A DNA stretch of 64,000 nucleotides. It comes from CAZYBG01 sp964645155. Lineage in GTDB: Bacteria; Pseudomonadota; Alphaproteobacteria; Rhodobacterales; Rhodobacteraceae. Made by a program: the position numbers and the translations under genes. Where the stretch lies: assembly GCA_964645155.1 (NCBI GenBank), contig CAZYBG010000004.1:12306-76305 (forward strand), in the 5' to 3' direction. Every line of letters starts with the position of its first letter. The stretch's first letter is position 1. The notes under the pieces are model-generated. The model had not been told where the DNA came from. It made no database searches and worked only from the letters and a program-made list of their open reading frames with translations. This document shows, one piece after another, positions 8,263 to 19,027 of this stretch.

Positions 8263-11200
8263 TCAGATGTCCTCGACCGTGACCACGCCGGCGAGGCTCT
8301 TCAGCGCGCCCTTGATCTGGGGGGTCACCGGCATCGCCTCGCCGATCGCGACCTCGACCTCGCCTGGAAGGTCGGCCGCCATCAGGCAGAGCATCACCGG
8401 CCCGCGCGCCCGTGTGGATACCTCGCCGCGCGCCCGCTCCATGAGCGATGCGACCGCGGCGATCGCGTCGGGGCGTTCCACGAACACCCGAAGGCCGGTC
8501 GTGCCGGCATCGGCGACAACCGAGTCGATGGGGACCACCGCGCGGGCAAGCAGTCGCAGCTGCTCGGCCTCGGCCGTCGCCTCCACGGTCAGCACGACGT
8601 TCATCCCGGGCTCCAGAAGCTCGCGCGAGGCGTCAAGCACGTCCGAGAAGACCATCGCCTCGAAGAGCCCGGTTGGATCGGACAGGCCGACGAAGCCGTA
8701 CCTGTTGCCCTTGGCGTTCTTGCGTTCCTGCCGATAGGCGACGGTGCCGGCGATGCGCGCGACCGAGGCCTGCCGCTCGGCCATCTGGCGGACCTCGGCA
8801 TAGGTGTGGACGCCCTTGCGCTTCAACGGAGCGATGTAGTCGTCGAGCGGATGGCCGGAGAGGTAGAAGCCCACCGCCTTGTGCTCCTCGGCCAGCCGCT
8901 CGGCCGGAAGCCAGTCCTGGACCGGTGCGATCCGCGGCTCGGGCAGGTCCTCGCCGGCCTCGCCGAACAGCGAGACCTGCGCCGAGGCGCGACCCTCGTG
9001 CACGGCCGCCGAATAGCCCACGAGGGCGTCGAGCGCCTCGAGCACCCGGCGGCGGTTCGCGTCGAGCTCGTCGAAGGCGCCGGCCCGCGCCAGCATCTCC
9101 AGCGGGCGCTTGCCGACCCGCTTGAGGTCGACGCGCCGGGCGAAGTCGAAGAGCGTGGCGAACGGCCTCGCCCCCCGCGCCTCGGTGATGAGGCGCATGG
9201 CATCGACGCCGACGTTCTTCAGGGCACCGAGCGCGTAGACGATCCGCCCGTCCAGCACCGAGAAGGTCGCGGCGGAGCGATTGACGCAGGGCGGCACGAT
9301 GCCGATCCCAAGGCCGCGGCGCACCTCGTCGGCATAGGTGCCGAGCTTGTCGGTGAGGTGGATGTCGCAGTTCATCACCGCGGCCATGAACTCGACCGGG
9401 TGGTTCGCCTTCAGCCACGCCGTCTGGTAGCTGACCAACGCATAGGCGGCGGCGTGCGACTTGTTGAAGCCGTAGTTGGCGAACTTCTCCAGCAGGTCGA
9501 AGACCTCGCGCGCCTTCTCGCGGCTGACCCCGTTGCCAAGGGCGCCGGCGATGAACTTCGGGCGCTCCTTCGCCATCTCCTCGGCGATCTTCTTGCCCAT
9601 CGCCCGGCGCAGCAGGTCGGCGCCGCCGAGCGTGTAGCCCGCCATCACCTGGGCGATCTCCATCACCTGTTCCTGGTAGACGATGATGCCCTGCGTCTCC
9701 TTCAGGATATGGTCGATCGAGGGATGGATCGATTCGAGCGGCCTGAGCCCGTTCTTGACCTCGCAGTAGGCGGGGATGTTCTCCATCGGGCCCGGCCGGT
9801 AGAGCGCCACCAGCGCCACGATATCCTCGATGCAGGTCGGTTTCATGCGCCGCAGCGCATCCATCATGCCCGAGCTTTCCACCTGGAACACGGCGACGGT
9901 CCGGGCCGACGAGTAGAGCTCGTAGGTCCGCGCGTCGTCGAGCGGGATCGCCAAGATGCTGTCGACGGCGGCGTCCGGCGGGTCATAGAGCCGCGCGCCA
10001 TCGGCCGCGACGTGGAGGCTCCGGCCACCGGCGCGGATCAGGTCGACCGCGTTCTGGATCACGGTCAGCGTCTTGAGGCCGAGGAAGTCGAACTTCACCA
10101 GCCCCGCCGCCTCGACCCATTTCATGTTGAACTGCGTCGCCGGCATGTCCGACCGCGGATCGCGGTAGAGCGGGACGAGTTCGTCGAGCGGTCGGTCGCC
10201 GATCACGACCCCCGCGGCATGGGTCGACGCATTGCGCAGGAGGCCCTCGATCTGCTGGGCATAGTCGAGCAGGCGCTTGACCACCTCCTCGCTGCGCGCC
10301 GCCTCGCGCAGCCGCTCCTCCCGCGCCAGCGCCTGCTCGATCGACACCGGCTTCACGCCGTCGACCGGGATCATCTTCGACAACCGGTCGACCTGCCCGT
10401 AGGGCATCTGCAGGACACGGCCCACGTCGCGGACGGCCGCCTTCGACAGCAGCGCGCCGAAGGTGATGATCTGGCCGACCTTGTCGCGGCCGTACTTGTC
10501 CTGCACGTAGCGGATCACCTCCTCGCGGCGATCCATGCAGAAGTCGATGTCGAAGTCGGGCATCGACACCCGCTCGGGGTTCAGGAACCGCTCGAAGAGG
10601 AGCGAGTAGCGCAGCGGGTCGAGATCGGTGATGGTGAGCGCGAAGGCCACCAGGCTGCCCGCGCCCGAGCCGCGCCCGGGGCCGACCGGGATGCCCTCGC
10701 GCTTCGCCCACTGGATGAAGTCGGCGACGATCAGGAAGTAGCCCGGAAAACCCATCTGCTCGATCACGCCAAGCTCGAAGTCGAGCCGGCGCTCGTACTC
10801 TTCGGCGGGAGCGGCCTTCGGGATGACGGCGAGCCGGCGCGCGAGCCCCTGCTGCGCCTGCCGGCGCAACTCCTCGACCTCGTTCTCGGCGAAGCGCGGC
10901 AGGATCGGCTTGCGCTTCTCGGCCGCGAAGGCGCAGCGCCGCGCGATCTCGACGCTGTTCGCCACCGCCTCGGGCAGGTCGGCGAACAGCGCCGCCATCT
11001 CGTCCGCCGACTTGAAGTAGTGCTGGGCGGTCAGCCTCCGCCGCGGCGCCTGCTGGTCGACATAGGCGCCCTCGGCGATGCAGACCATGGCGTCGTGCGC
11101 CTCGTACATCGCCGCCTGGGGAAAGAACACGTCGTTCGTCGCGACGAGCGGCAGGTCCATCGCGTAGGCGATCTCGACATGGCCGCGCTCGGTCTCGACC

Positions 11201-11766
11201 TCGGCCGAGGGCAACGCCCCGCCCTCGCCCGGATGGCGCTGCAGCTCGACATAGAGCCGCCCCGGATAGGCGCGGGCGAGGCGCGAGACCAGCGCCTCGG
11301 CCTTGGCGCGCTGGGCCGCCTGCAGGTACCGGCCGACCGGCCCGTCGGGGCCGCCGCTGAGGCAGATCAGCCCGTCGGCATGGGCCTCGAGATCCCCGAG
11401 CGTCACATGCGGCAGTTGCCCCGCCTCGGCGAGGTAGAGGCAGGAGTTCAGCTTGAGAAGGTTGCGGTAGCCCGCCTCGTCCTGCGCCAGCAGCACGAGG
11501 GGCGCCGCCGGCTTCGGCCGGGCGGCCGGATCGGGCGGCTCGGTGATGACCGACAGTTGGCAGCCGAGGATCGGCTGCACCCCCGCCGCCATGGCGCCGA
11601 CGGAGAATTCGAGCGCGCCGAACATGTTGTTCGTGTCGGTCACGGCGACCGCCGGCATCCCCGCGGCCCGCGCCAGGTCAGGCAGTTTCTTCACCCGCAC
11701 CGCCCCTTCGAGCAGCGAGTATTCGGTGTGGACACGCAGATGGATGAATTTCGGGCCGGGCGTCAT
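8263..11766 (-). CDS. dnaE: DNA polymerase III subunit alpha
   Basis: At 1167 residues from the ATG at 11766, this is a full-length DnaE1, the replicative polymerase. The order is an N-terminal PHP domain (FIHLRVHTEYSLLEGA), the palm with GPGRGSGAGSL and the catalytic aspartates of PDFDID around residue 402, a third acidic residue in KFDFLGLKT near 560, fingers, a helix-hairpin-helix region near FNKSHAAAYALVSYQ, and a C-terminal OB fold. The alternative upstream starts would add about 40 residues unlike the family and overlap the neighbouring gene. It is transcribed alone, after the gene for a small membrane protein on the same strand. Confidence 0.96.
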   Translation of the reverse strand: MTPGPKFIHLRVHTEYSLLEGAVRVKKLPDLARAAGMPAVAVTDTNNMFGALEFSVGAMAAGVQPILGCQLSVITEPPDPAARPKPAAPLVLLAQDEAGYRNLLKLNSCLYLAEAGQLPHVTLGDLEAHADGLICLSGGPDGPVGRYLQAAQRAKAEALVSRLARAYPGRLYVELQRHPGEGGALPSAEVETERGHVEIAYAMDLPLVATNDVFFPQAAMYEAHDAMVCIAEGAYVDQQAPRRRLTAQHYFKSADEMAALFADLPEAVANSVEIARRCAFAAEKRKPILPRFAENEVEELRRQAQQGLARRLAVIPKAAPAEEYERRLDFELGVIEQMGFPGYFLIVADFIQWAKREGIPVGPGRGSGAGSLVAFALTITDLDPLRYSLLFERFLNPERVSMPDFDIDFCMDRREEVIRYVQDKYGRDKVGQIITFGALLSKAAVRDVGRVLQMPYGQVDRLSKMIPVDGVKPVSIEQALAREERLREAARSEEVVKRLLDYAQQIEGLLRNASTHAAGVVIGDRPLDELVPLYRDPRSDMPATQFNMKWVEAAGLVKFDFLGLKTLTVIQNAVDLIRAGGRSLHVAADGARLYDPPDAAVDSILAIPLDDARTYELYSSARTVAVFQVESSGMMDALRRMKPTCIEDIVALVALYRPGPMENIPAYCEVKNGLRPLESIHPSIDHILKETQGIIVYQEQVMEIAQVMAGYTLGGADLLRRAMGKKIAEEMAKERPKFIAGALGNGVSREKAREVFDLLEKFANYGFNKSHAAAYALVSYQTAWLKANHPVEFMAAVMNCDIHLTDKLGTYADEVRRGLGIGIVPPCVNRSAATFSVLDGRIVYALGALKNVGVDAMRLITEARGARPFATLFDFARRVDLKRVGKRPLEMLARAGAFDELDANRRRVLEALDALVGYSAAVHEGRASAQVSLFGEAGEDLPEPRIAPVQDWLPAERLAEEHKAVGFYLSGHPLDDYIAPLKRKGVHTYAEVRQMAERQASVARIAGTVAYRQERKNAKGNRYGFVGLSDPTGLFEAMVFSDVLDASRELLEPGMNVVLTVEATAEAEQLRLLARAVVPIDSVVADAGTTGLRVFVERPDAIAAVASLMERARGEVSTRARGPVMLCLMAADLPGEVEVAIGEAMPVTPQIKGALKSLAGVVTVEDI

Positions 11767-11812
11767 GCGGCCGACCCTAGCCCCGGCGGGCCGCCCGGGA
11801 AAAGGGGGGTCT

Positions 11813-12355
11813 TCAGACGGCGGCCCGGATCCGGCCGAACTGGCCGACGATTGCCGCTGCGGCCAGCACCAGGCCGATCGTGGCAAAGACCGGCAGGTCG
11901 GCCCAGCCCGGCTTCAGCACCATCAGGGCGACCACCGTGAGCAGCACCGCAACGTCGATCCGCGCGAGCGCGAGCAGTTCGGTGGCCGCGCGCACGGTGT
12001 CCCGGCGCCGGCGGGGATCGTCGCGCCAAGCGACGATGAGGTCTGCCCGGGGCTTCAGCGCGAACTGCCCGAAGAGCGCGGTGAAAAGCATGCCGCCGAG
12101 GCCGAGGATGACCCAGGCCTCCCACGCCCAGCCGCCGGCCCAGACCGTGCCGAGCCCCGAGCCGAGGGCGAGCACGCTGGCCGGCAGGAACACGCGCGGC
12201 CCGACGACGGCGACCTGGCGGACCACGGCGAGGAGGTCCTCGGCGTTCCGCGCCCGCTGCGCGAAGACGCCGAGGAGCATCAGGACGAAGCCGCCACCGA
12301 CCCAGACCATGGCGGCGGCGACATGAAAGAACTTGAGGATCGAATATAGGTCCAT
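11813..12355 (-). CDS. DUF2269-like integral membrane protein
   Basis: This 180-residue protein has four to five hydrophobic segments (about residues 5-28, 47-70, 78-97, 130-148 and 155-172). It starts with LKFFHVAAAMVWVGGG, a pattern typical of DUF2269 proteins, whose conserved early histidine may bind haem or metal. No catalytic motif is known. It lies 46 bases upstream of dnaE on the same strand and is divergent from xdhA. The inner membrane is the likely location. Function is unknown. Confidence 0.65.
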   Translation of the reverse strand: MDLYSILKFFHVAAAMVWVGGGFVLMLLGVFAQRARNAEDLLAVVRQVAVVGPRVFLPASVLALGSGLGTVWAGGWAWEAWVILGLGGMLFTALFGQFALKPRADLIVAWRDDPRRRRDTVRAATELLALARIDVAVLLTVVALMVLKPGWADLPVFATIGLVLAAAAIVGQFGRIRAAV

Positions 12356-12427
12356 GACACGGCTCGATGATGAAATGAGAAGGACTTGGCAATGCCCCGG
12401 CTTTAGCAGCCGGCGCGGCCGCGGTCA

Positions 12428-12445
12428 GGTCAGGCTTTCCTGACC
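12428..12445. promoter_or_regulatory. Palindrome in the divergent xdhA promoter region
   Basis: GGTCAGG-CTTT-CCTGACC is a perfect 7-base inverted repeat in the 246-base space between the membrane-protein gene and xdhA, about 156 bases before the xdhA start. It could be an operator for control of the purine operon, or a hairpin in a leader. No regulator gene for it lies nearby. Confidence 0.35.
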
Positions 12446-12601
12446 CCGCGTCAACCGGCGCACCGCGACTGCGACGCAAAAGAACTTGCATTGCCGCGCC
12501 TGCGCCGGTTTGATCGGTGTCCGGACAAGGGGCGCGCGGTCTACGCCGCATCGACGGCGCGCAGGCGAACCGGGATCAGGTAACGCGGCAGGTCACAGGA
12601 C

Positions 12602-13993
12602 ATGGAGGTCGCGTTTCTTCTCAACGGAGAGGCCGTGCGTGTGGGCGACGAGCCGCCCACCAGGACGCTTCTCGACTGGCTGCGCGAACGCCGCGCGCTG
12701 ACCGGCACCAAGGAGGGCTGCAACGAGGGCGACTGCGGCGCCTGCACCGTCATGGTCACCGACGGGCGCGGCTCCCGGGCGCTCAACGCGTGCATCCTGT
12801 TCCTGCCGCAGGTGCACGGCAAGGCGGTGCGCACGATCGAGGGGATCGCCGGCCCCGAAGGCCGGCTGCATCCGGTGCAGGAGACGATGATCGCGCATCA
12901 CGGCTCGCAATGCGGCTTCTGCACCCCCGGTTTCGTCGTCGCCATGGCCGTCGCGCACCTCAACGGTCGCCGGGATCACGACGACCAGCTGGCCGGCAAT
13001 CTCTGCCGCTGCACCGGATATGCCCCGATCGTCCGCGCCGCCGAGGCGGCGGCCGACGCCCCGGTGCCCGACTGGATGCAGGCCGACGCCGAGGCGCTGC
13101 GCACGATGCCGCCGCCGCCGCGGCTGCCGCGCGCGGAGGGGGCCTTCCGCCCGGCCAACGCGGACGAGCTGGCGGACTGGTACGTGACCCGCCCCGACGC
13201 GACGCTGATCGCCGGGGCGACGGATGTCGGCCTGTGGCTGACCAAGGCGCTCCGCGACCTGCCGTCGGTGGCATTCCTCGGCGGGTGCGACGACCTGCAG
13301 CGCATCGACCGGCAGCGCGACCGCCTGCGGGTCGGCGCGGGCGTGACGATCGCCGCGCTGCGCACCGCGCTGGCCGCAAGCCATCCCTCCTTCGCCGAAC
13401 TGCTCCGCCGCTACGGGTCGGAACAGGTCCGTGCCGCCGCCACGATCGGCGGCAACATCGCCAACGGCTCGCCTGTCGGTGACGGGCCGCCCGCGCTCAT
13501 CGCCATGGGCGCCACGCTGCACCTGCGCCGCGGCCGGGCGCGGCGCGAGATGCCGCTCGAGAGCTTCTTTCTCGATTACGGCAGGCAGGACCGCCGGCCC
13601 GGCGAGTTCGTCGAGGCGGTCAGCCTTCCGCTCGAGGCGCCGGCGCTGCGCTGCTACAAGCTCTCCAAGCGGTTCGACCAGGACATCTCGGCGGTCTGCG
13701 GCTGCTTCAACGTCGCCGTCGAGGGCGGCCGGGTGGTGTCGGCCCGCATCGCCTTCGGCGGCATGGCCGCGACCCCGCGGATCGCGAGCGCCGTTCAGGC
13801 CGCGCTTATCGGCAAGACGTGGACACGCGCGACGGTCGAGGCTGCGCTGCCGGCCTTCGCCGAGGACTTCGCCCCGATCAGCGACATGCGCGCCTCGGCC
13901 GGCTACCGGATCGAGGCGGCGCGGAACATGCTGGTGCGCTACTTCCTCGATCTCCGCGGCAAGCCGGTCAGCGTCCTCGAGGTCGCGCCGTGA
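12602..13993 (+). CDS. xdhA: Xanthine dehydrogenase small subunit (Fe-S/FAD)
   Basis: Xanthine dehydrogenase oxidises hypoxanthine and xanthine to urate with NAD+. This 463-residue subunit carries both [2Fe-2S] clusters near the N-terminus (CNEGDCGAC, then CGFCTPGF and CRCTGY) and the FAD domain in the second half (ATIGGNIANGSPVGDG), with a C-terminal CO-dehydrogenase flavoprotein-like domain. This is the standard order and length for bacterial XdhA. It begins an operon: the xdhB start codon overlaps its stop. Confidence 0.95.
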   Translation: MEVAFLLNGEAVRVGDEPPTRTLLDWLRERRALTGTKEGCNEGDCGACTVMVTDGRGSRALNACILFLPQVHGKAVRTIEGIAGPEGRLHPVQETMIAHHGSQCGFCTPGFVVAMAVAHLNGRRDHDDQLAGNLCRCTGYAPIVRAAEAAADAPVPDWMQADAEALRTMPPPPRLPRAEGAFRPANADELADWYVTRPDATLIAGATDVGLWLTKALRDLPSVAFLGGCDDLQRIDRQRDRLRVGAGVTIAALRTALAASHPSFAELLRRYGSEQVRAAATIGGNIANGSPVGDGPPALIAMGATLHLRRGRARREMPLESFFLDYGRQDRRPGEFVEAVSLPLEAPALRCYKLSKRFDQDISAVCGCFNVAVEGGRVVSARIAFGGMAATPRIASAVQAALIGKTWTRATVEAALPAFAEDFAPISDMRASAGYRIEAARNMLVRYFLDLRGKPVSVLEVAP

Positions 13994-16440
13994 GCGTGTC
14001 GAAACCCCTGCCGCACGATGCGGCCGCGCTCCATGTCGGGGGCGCGGCGCGCTATGTCGATGACATCGCGGTCCCCGCCGGCGCGCTGCACCTCGCCTTC
14101 GGGCTCTCGACGGTGGCGGCGGGGCGGTGGACGGCGATGGACCTCGGCGAGGTCCGCGCCGCGCCGGGTGTCGCCGCCGTGCTGACGGCCGCCGAGCTGC
14201 CGGGCGCGAATGACGTGTCGCCGACGCCGCAGTTCCATGAGGAGCTGCTGACTTCGGGCGAGATCTTCCATGTCGGCCAGCCGCTGTTCCTCGTCGTCGC
14301 CGAAAGCCACCTCGCCGCGCGGAAGGCGGCCCGGCTCGGCCGGGTCGATGTCGAGGAGCGCACGCCGGTCCTGACCATCGACGAGGCGCTCGCCGCCGGC
14401 TCGCGGTTCGAGGAGGGGCCGCGGATCTATGGCAGGGGCGACGCGGACGCGGCGCTTGCGACCGCGCCGCAGGTGATCGGCGGCCGGATCGAGATCGGCG
14501 GGCAGGAACATTTCTACCTCGAAGGCCAGGCGGCGCTCGCCCTGCCGCAGGAGGCGGGCGACATGGTCGTCCATTCCTCCTCCCAGCACCCGACCGAGAT
14601 CCAGCACAAGGTGGCCGAGGCGTTGGGGCTGCACATGCACGCGGTGCGGGTCGAGGTGCGCCGGATGGGCGGCGGCTTCGGCGGCAAGGAAAGCCAGGCC
14701 AACGCGCTGGCGGTGGCCTGCGCCGTGGCGGCGCGGCTGACCGGGCGGCCCTGCAGGATGCGCTACGACCGCGACGACGACATGGTCATCACCGGCAAGC
14801 GCCACGACTTCCGGATCGACTACCGCGCGGGCATCGACGCCGAAGGCCGCATCCTCGGCATCATCTTCGAGCAATACGCCCGCTGCGGCTGGAGCCAGGA
14901 CCTGAGCCTGCCGGTCGCCGACCGGGCGATGCTGCATGCCGACAACGCCTATCACCTGCCGGCGGCGAGGATCGTGAGCCACCGGCTGCGGACCAACACC
15001 CAGTCCGCTACCGCCTTCCGCGGCTTCGGCGGCCCGCAGGGGATGCTCGGGATCGAGCGGGTGATGGACCACATCGCCCAGGCGGTGCGGCGCGACCCGC
15101 TGGAGGTGCGGCGGCTGAACTTCTACCGCCCGCCGGGCGGCGCCGGCGGGCCGTCCTCTCCCGGCGGGCCCGCGACGAGCCGCCCGGAAGTCATTCGCGA
15201 AGCGCCGAGGCACGCGGACCTCGCCTCGCGCGGGGCCGCCGACGCAGTCCCGCCGGACGCCGGGGCACCGGCGCCGGTACCGACGCCGCCGGGCGTGCAG
15301 CTCACGCCCTATCACATGCCGGTCGAGGACTTCATCCTGCACGAGCTGGTGGCGGAGCTGGAGATGCGGGCCGACTACCGCGCGCGGCGCGCGGCGATCC
15401 GCGCGTGGAACGAGGCCAGCGAGGTCCTGAAGAAGGGGATCGCGCTGACGCCGGTCAAGTTCGGGATCAGCTTCACGCTGACCCATCTCAACCAGGCCGG
15501 GGCGCTCGTGCATGTCTACCAGGACGGCTCGATCCACCTCAACCACGGCGGCACCGAGATGGGACAGGGCCTGTTCCAGAAGGTAGCCCAGGTGGCCGCG
15601 ACGGCATTCGGCGTGGACATCGCCGCGGTGAAGATCACCGCCACCGATACCGGCAAGGTGCCGAACACCTCCGCCACCGCCGCGTCATCGGGCTCGGACC
15701 TGAACGGCATGGCGGTCAGGGCCGCCTGTGACACGATCCGCGACCGCATCGCCGCATTCCTGGCGCAGCAGCATCAGACCGAGCCGGCGCAGGTGCGTTT
15801 CGCGAACGGGCGGGTCCTTGTCGGCGAGGCCGACTACGGCTTTGGCGAGGCGGTGGCGAAGGCCTATATGGGCCGCGTCAGCCTGTCGGCGACAGGGTTC
15901 TACGCCACCCCGAAGGTGCAGTGGGACCGCATCCGCGGACGCGGCCGGCCGTTTCTCTACTTCGCCTACGGGGCGGCGGTGACCGAGGTGGTGATCGACA
16001 CGCTGACCGGCGAGAACCGGATCCTGCGCACCGACATCCTGCACGACTGCGGCCGCAGCCTGAACCCGGCGATCGACATCGGCCAGATCGAGGGCGGCTA
16101 CGTCCAGGGTGCCGGCTGGCTGACCACCGAGGAACTGGTCTGGGACGGCCAGGGCAGGCTGCGCACCCACGCCCCGTCGACCTACAAGATCCCGGCCTGC
16201 TCGGACCGGCCGCGCGTCTTCAACGTCGCGCTGTGGGACGGCGAGAACCGGGAGGACACGATCTACCGGTCGAAGGCGGTGGGCGAGCCGCCGCTGATGC
16301 TCGGCATCTCGGCCTTCCTCGCCCTGTCCGACGCGGTGGCGGCCTGCGGCGACGGCTCGGTCTACCCGGCGCTCGACGCACCGGCGACCGCCGAGCGGGT
16401 ACTGTGGGCGGTCAGGCGCGTGCGGGGGCAGGACCCATGA
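13990..16440 (+). CDS. xdhB: Xanthine dehydrogenase large subunit (molybdopterin)
   Basis: This 816-residue subunit binds the molybdenum cofactor and the purine. Motifs include GGGFGGKESQ, TAFRGFGGPQGM and the catalytic glutamate in KAVGEPPLML near the end. The start is GTG, overlapping the xdhA stop as GTGA. An odd feature is a segment of about 58 residues (378-435), rich in Gly, Pro and Ala, inserted after RRLNFY and before LTPYHMPVED, where other XdhB proteins have a short loop. The reading frame stays open and the flanks are normal, so the enzyme is probably functional with a surface extension. Confidence 0.94.
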   Translation: MSVSKPLPHDAAALHVGGAARYVDDIAVPAGALHLAFGLSTVAAGRWTAMDLGEVRAAPGVAAVLTAAELPGANDVSPTPQFHEELLTSGEIFHVGQPLFLVVAESHLAARKAARLGRVDVEERTPVLTIDEALAAGSRFEEGPRIYGRGDADAALATAPQVIGGRIEIGGQEHFYLEGQAALALPQEAGDMVVHSSSQHPTEIQHKVAEALGLHMHAVRVEVRRMGGGFGGKESQANALAVACAVAARLTGRPCRMRYDRDDDMVITGKRHDFRIDYRAGIDAEGRILGIIFEQYARCGWSQDLSLPVADRAMLHADNAYHLPAARIVSHRLRTNTQSATAFRGFGGPQGMLGIERVMDHIAQAVRRDPLEVRRLNFYRPPGGAGGPSSPGGPATSRPEVIREAPRHADLASRGAADAVPPDAGAPAPVPTPPGVQLTPYHMPVEDFILHELVAELEMRADYRARRAAIRAWNEASEVLKKGIALTPVKFGISFTLTHLNQAGALVHVYQDGSIHLNHGGTEMGQGLFQKVAQVAATAFGVDIAAVKITATDTGKVPNTSATAASSGSDLNGMAVRAACDTIRDRIAAFLAQQHQTEPAQVRFANGRVLVGEADYGFGEAVAKAYMGRVSLSATGFYATPKVQWDRIRGRGRPFLYFAYGAAVTEVVIDTLTGENRILRTDILHDCGRSLNPAIDIGQIEGGYVQGAGWLTTEELVWDGQGRLRTHAPSTYKIPACSDRPRVFNVALWDGENREDTIYRSKAVGEPPLMLGISAFLALSDAVAACGDGSVYPALDAPATAERVLWAVRRVRGQDP

Positions 16441-17383
16441 GCCTCGACCTCGATGCGCTCGTCGCGGCCGTCGCGAGACGGGGACGGGTCGCGCGGGTCG
16501 TGGTGGCCGGGATCCGCGGCTCGGCCCCGCGCGAAGCCGGGGCGGCGATGCTCGTCTGGGCGGACGGACAGGAGGGCACGATCGGCGGCGGCGCGCTGGA
16601 ATGGGAGGCCGCCGCGCAGGCGCGCGCGATGCTCGCGCGCGGCGGGACGCAGCTTGACCGCCGCGCGCTGGGGCCCGCATTGCAGCAGTGCTGCGGCGGC
16701 AGCGTGGTGCTGGTGACGGAGGTGTTCGACGCGGCCGCGATCGGCCGGCTGGAGCCGGAGGCAGGGCTGGCGGTGCGCCGCGTCGCGGGGCCGGCGGAAC
16801 GACCGCTCGCCGTCCGCCGGCGTCTGCAGGCGGCGCGGGGGTCCGGCATCGCCGGACCGACGACGCTTGTCGACGGCTGGCTGGTGGAGCCGCTGCTCCG
16901 CCCGTCGCGCCGGATCTGGGTGTGGGGCGCCGGCCATGTGGGCCGCGCCATCGTAAGCGTCCTCGCGCCGCTGCCCGATGTCGCGCTGAGCTGGGTCGAC
17001 ACCGCAGCCGACCGCTTCCCCGCCGCCATGCCCGCGGCGGTGGACCGGCTGGTGGCGGCCGATCCGGCGACGCTGGTGCGGTTCGCGCCGGATGACGCCG
17101 AGCATCTGGTCCTGACCTACAGCCACGCGCTCGATCTCGCGCTCTGCCACGCGCTGCTCGGGCGCGGCTTCGCGCGCTGCGGCCTGATCGGGTCGGCGAC
17201 GAAATGGGTGCGGTTCCGGCGGCGACTGGTCGAGCTTGGCCACGCGCCCGCCGCCATTGCCCGGATCGACTGCCCGATCGGCGAGCCCGCTCTCGGCAAG
17301 CATCCGCAGGCCATTGCCATCTCGGTCGCCGCCTCGCTACTACGGGCGGACGGGGCGCGACGCTCCGCAAGGGACGGCGCAGG

Positions 17384-17387
<4 letters not shown>
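16437..17387 (+). CDS. xdhC: Xanthine dehydrogenase accessory protein XdhC
   Basis: XdhC binds molybdenum cofactor, protects it, and hands the sulfurated form to XdhB. The 316-residue protein has the N-terminal XdhC/CoxI region (GIRGSAPREAGAAM, GTIGGGALEWEA, LGPALQQCCGG) and a C-terminal Rossmann part (VWGAGHVGRAI). The cysteine pair in LQQCCGG matches the conserved position in the family. Its ATG overlaps the xdhB stop (ATGA), and its own stop overlaps the start of the ABC ATPase gene (GTGA), so all of these genes are translationally linked. Confidence 0.93.
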
Positions 17388-18919
<1,532 letters not shown>

Positions 18920-19027
18920 CGCAGGGCACAGGGTCGGGCGGCCGCCCCCGGGGCGTGCCGGTGCCGGCGTCCGCCGCACCGGACCCTCCGCGCCGGCCCC
19001 GGCCCCGACGGCCCGAGGGGGGCCCGC

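Noticed and set aside
8242..11940. Open frame of 1232 codons opposite dnaE
   Set aside because: The minus strand encodes a complete DnaE with all motifs. The plus-strand frame is kept open by high-GC codon bias and has no recognisable domain.
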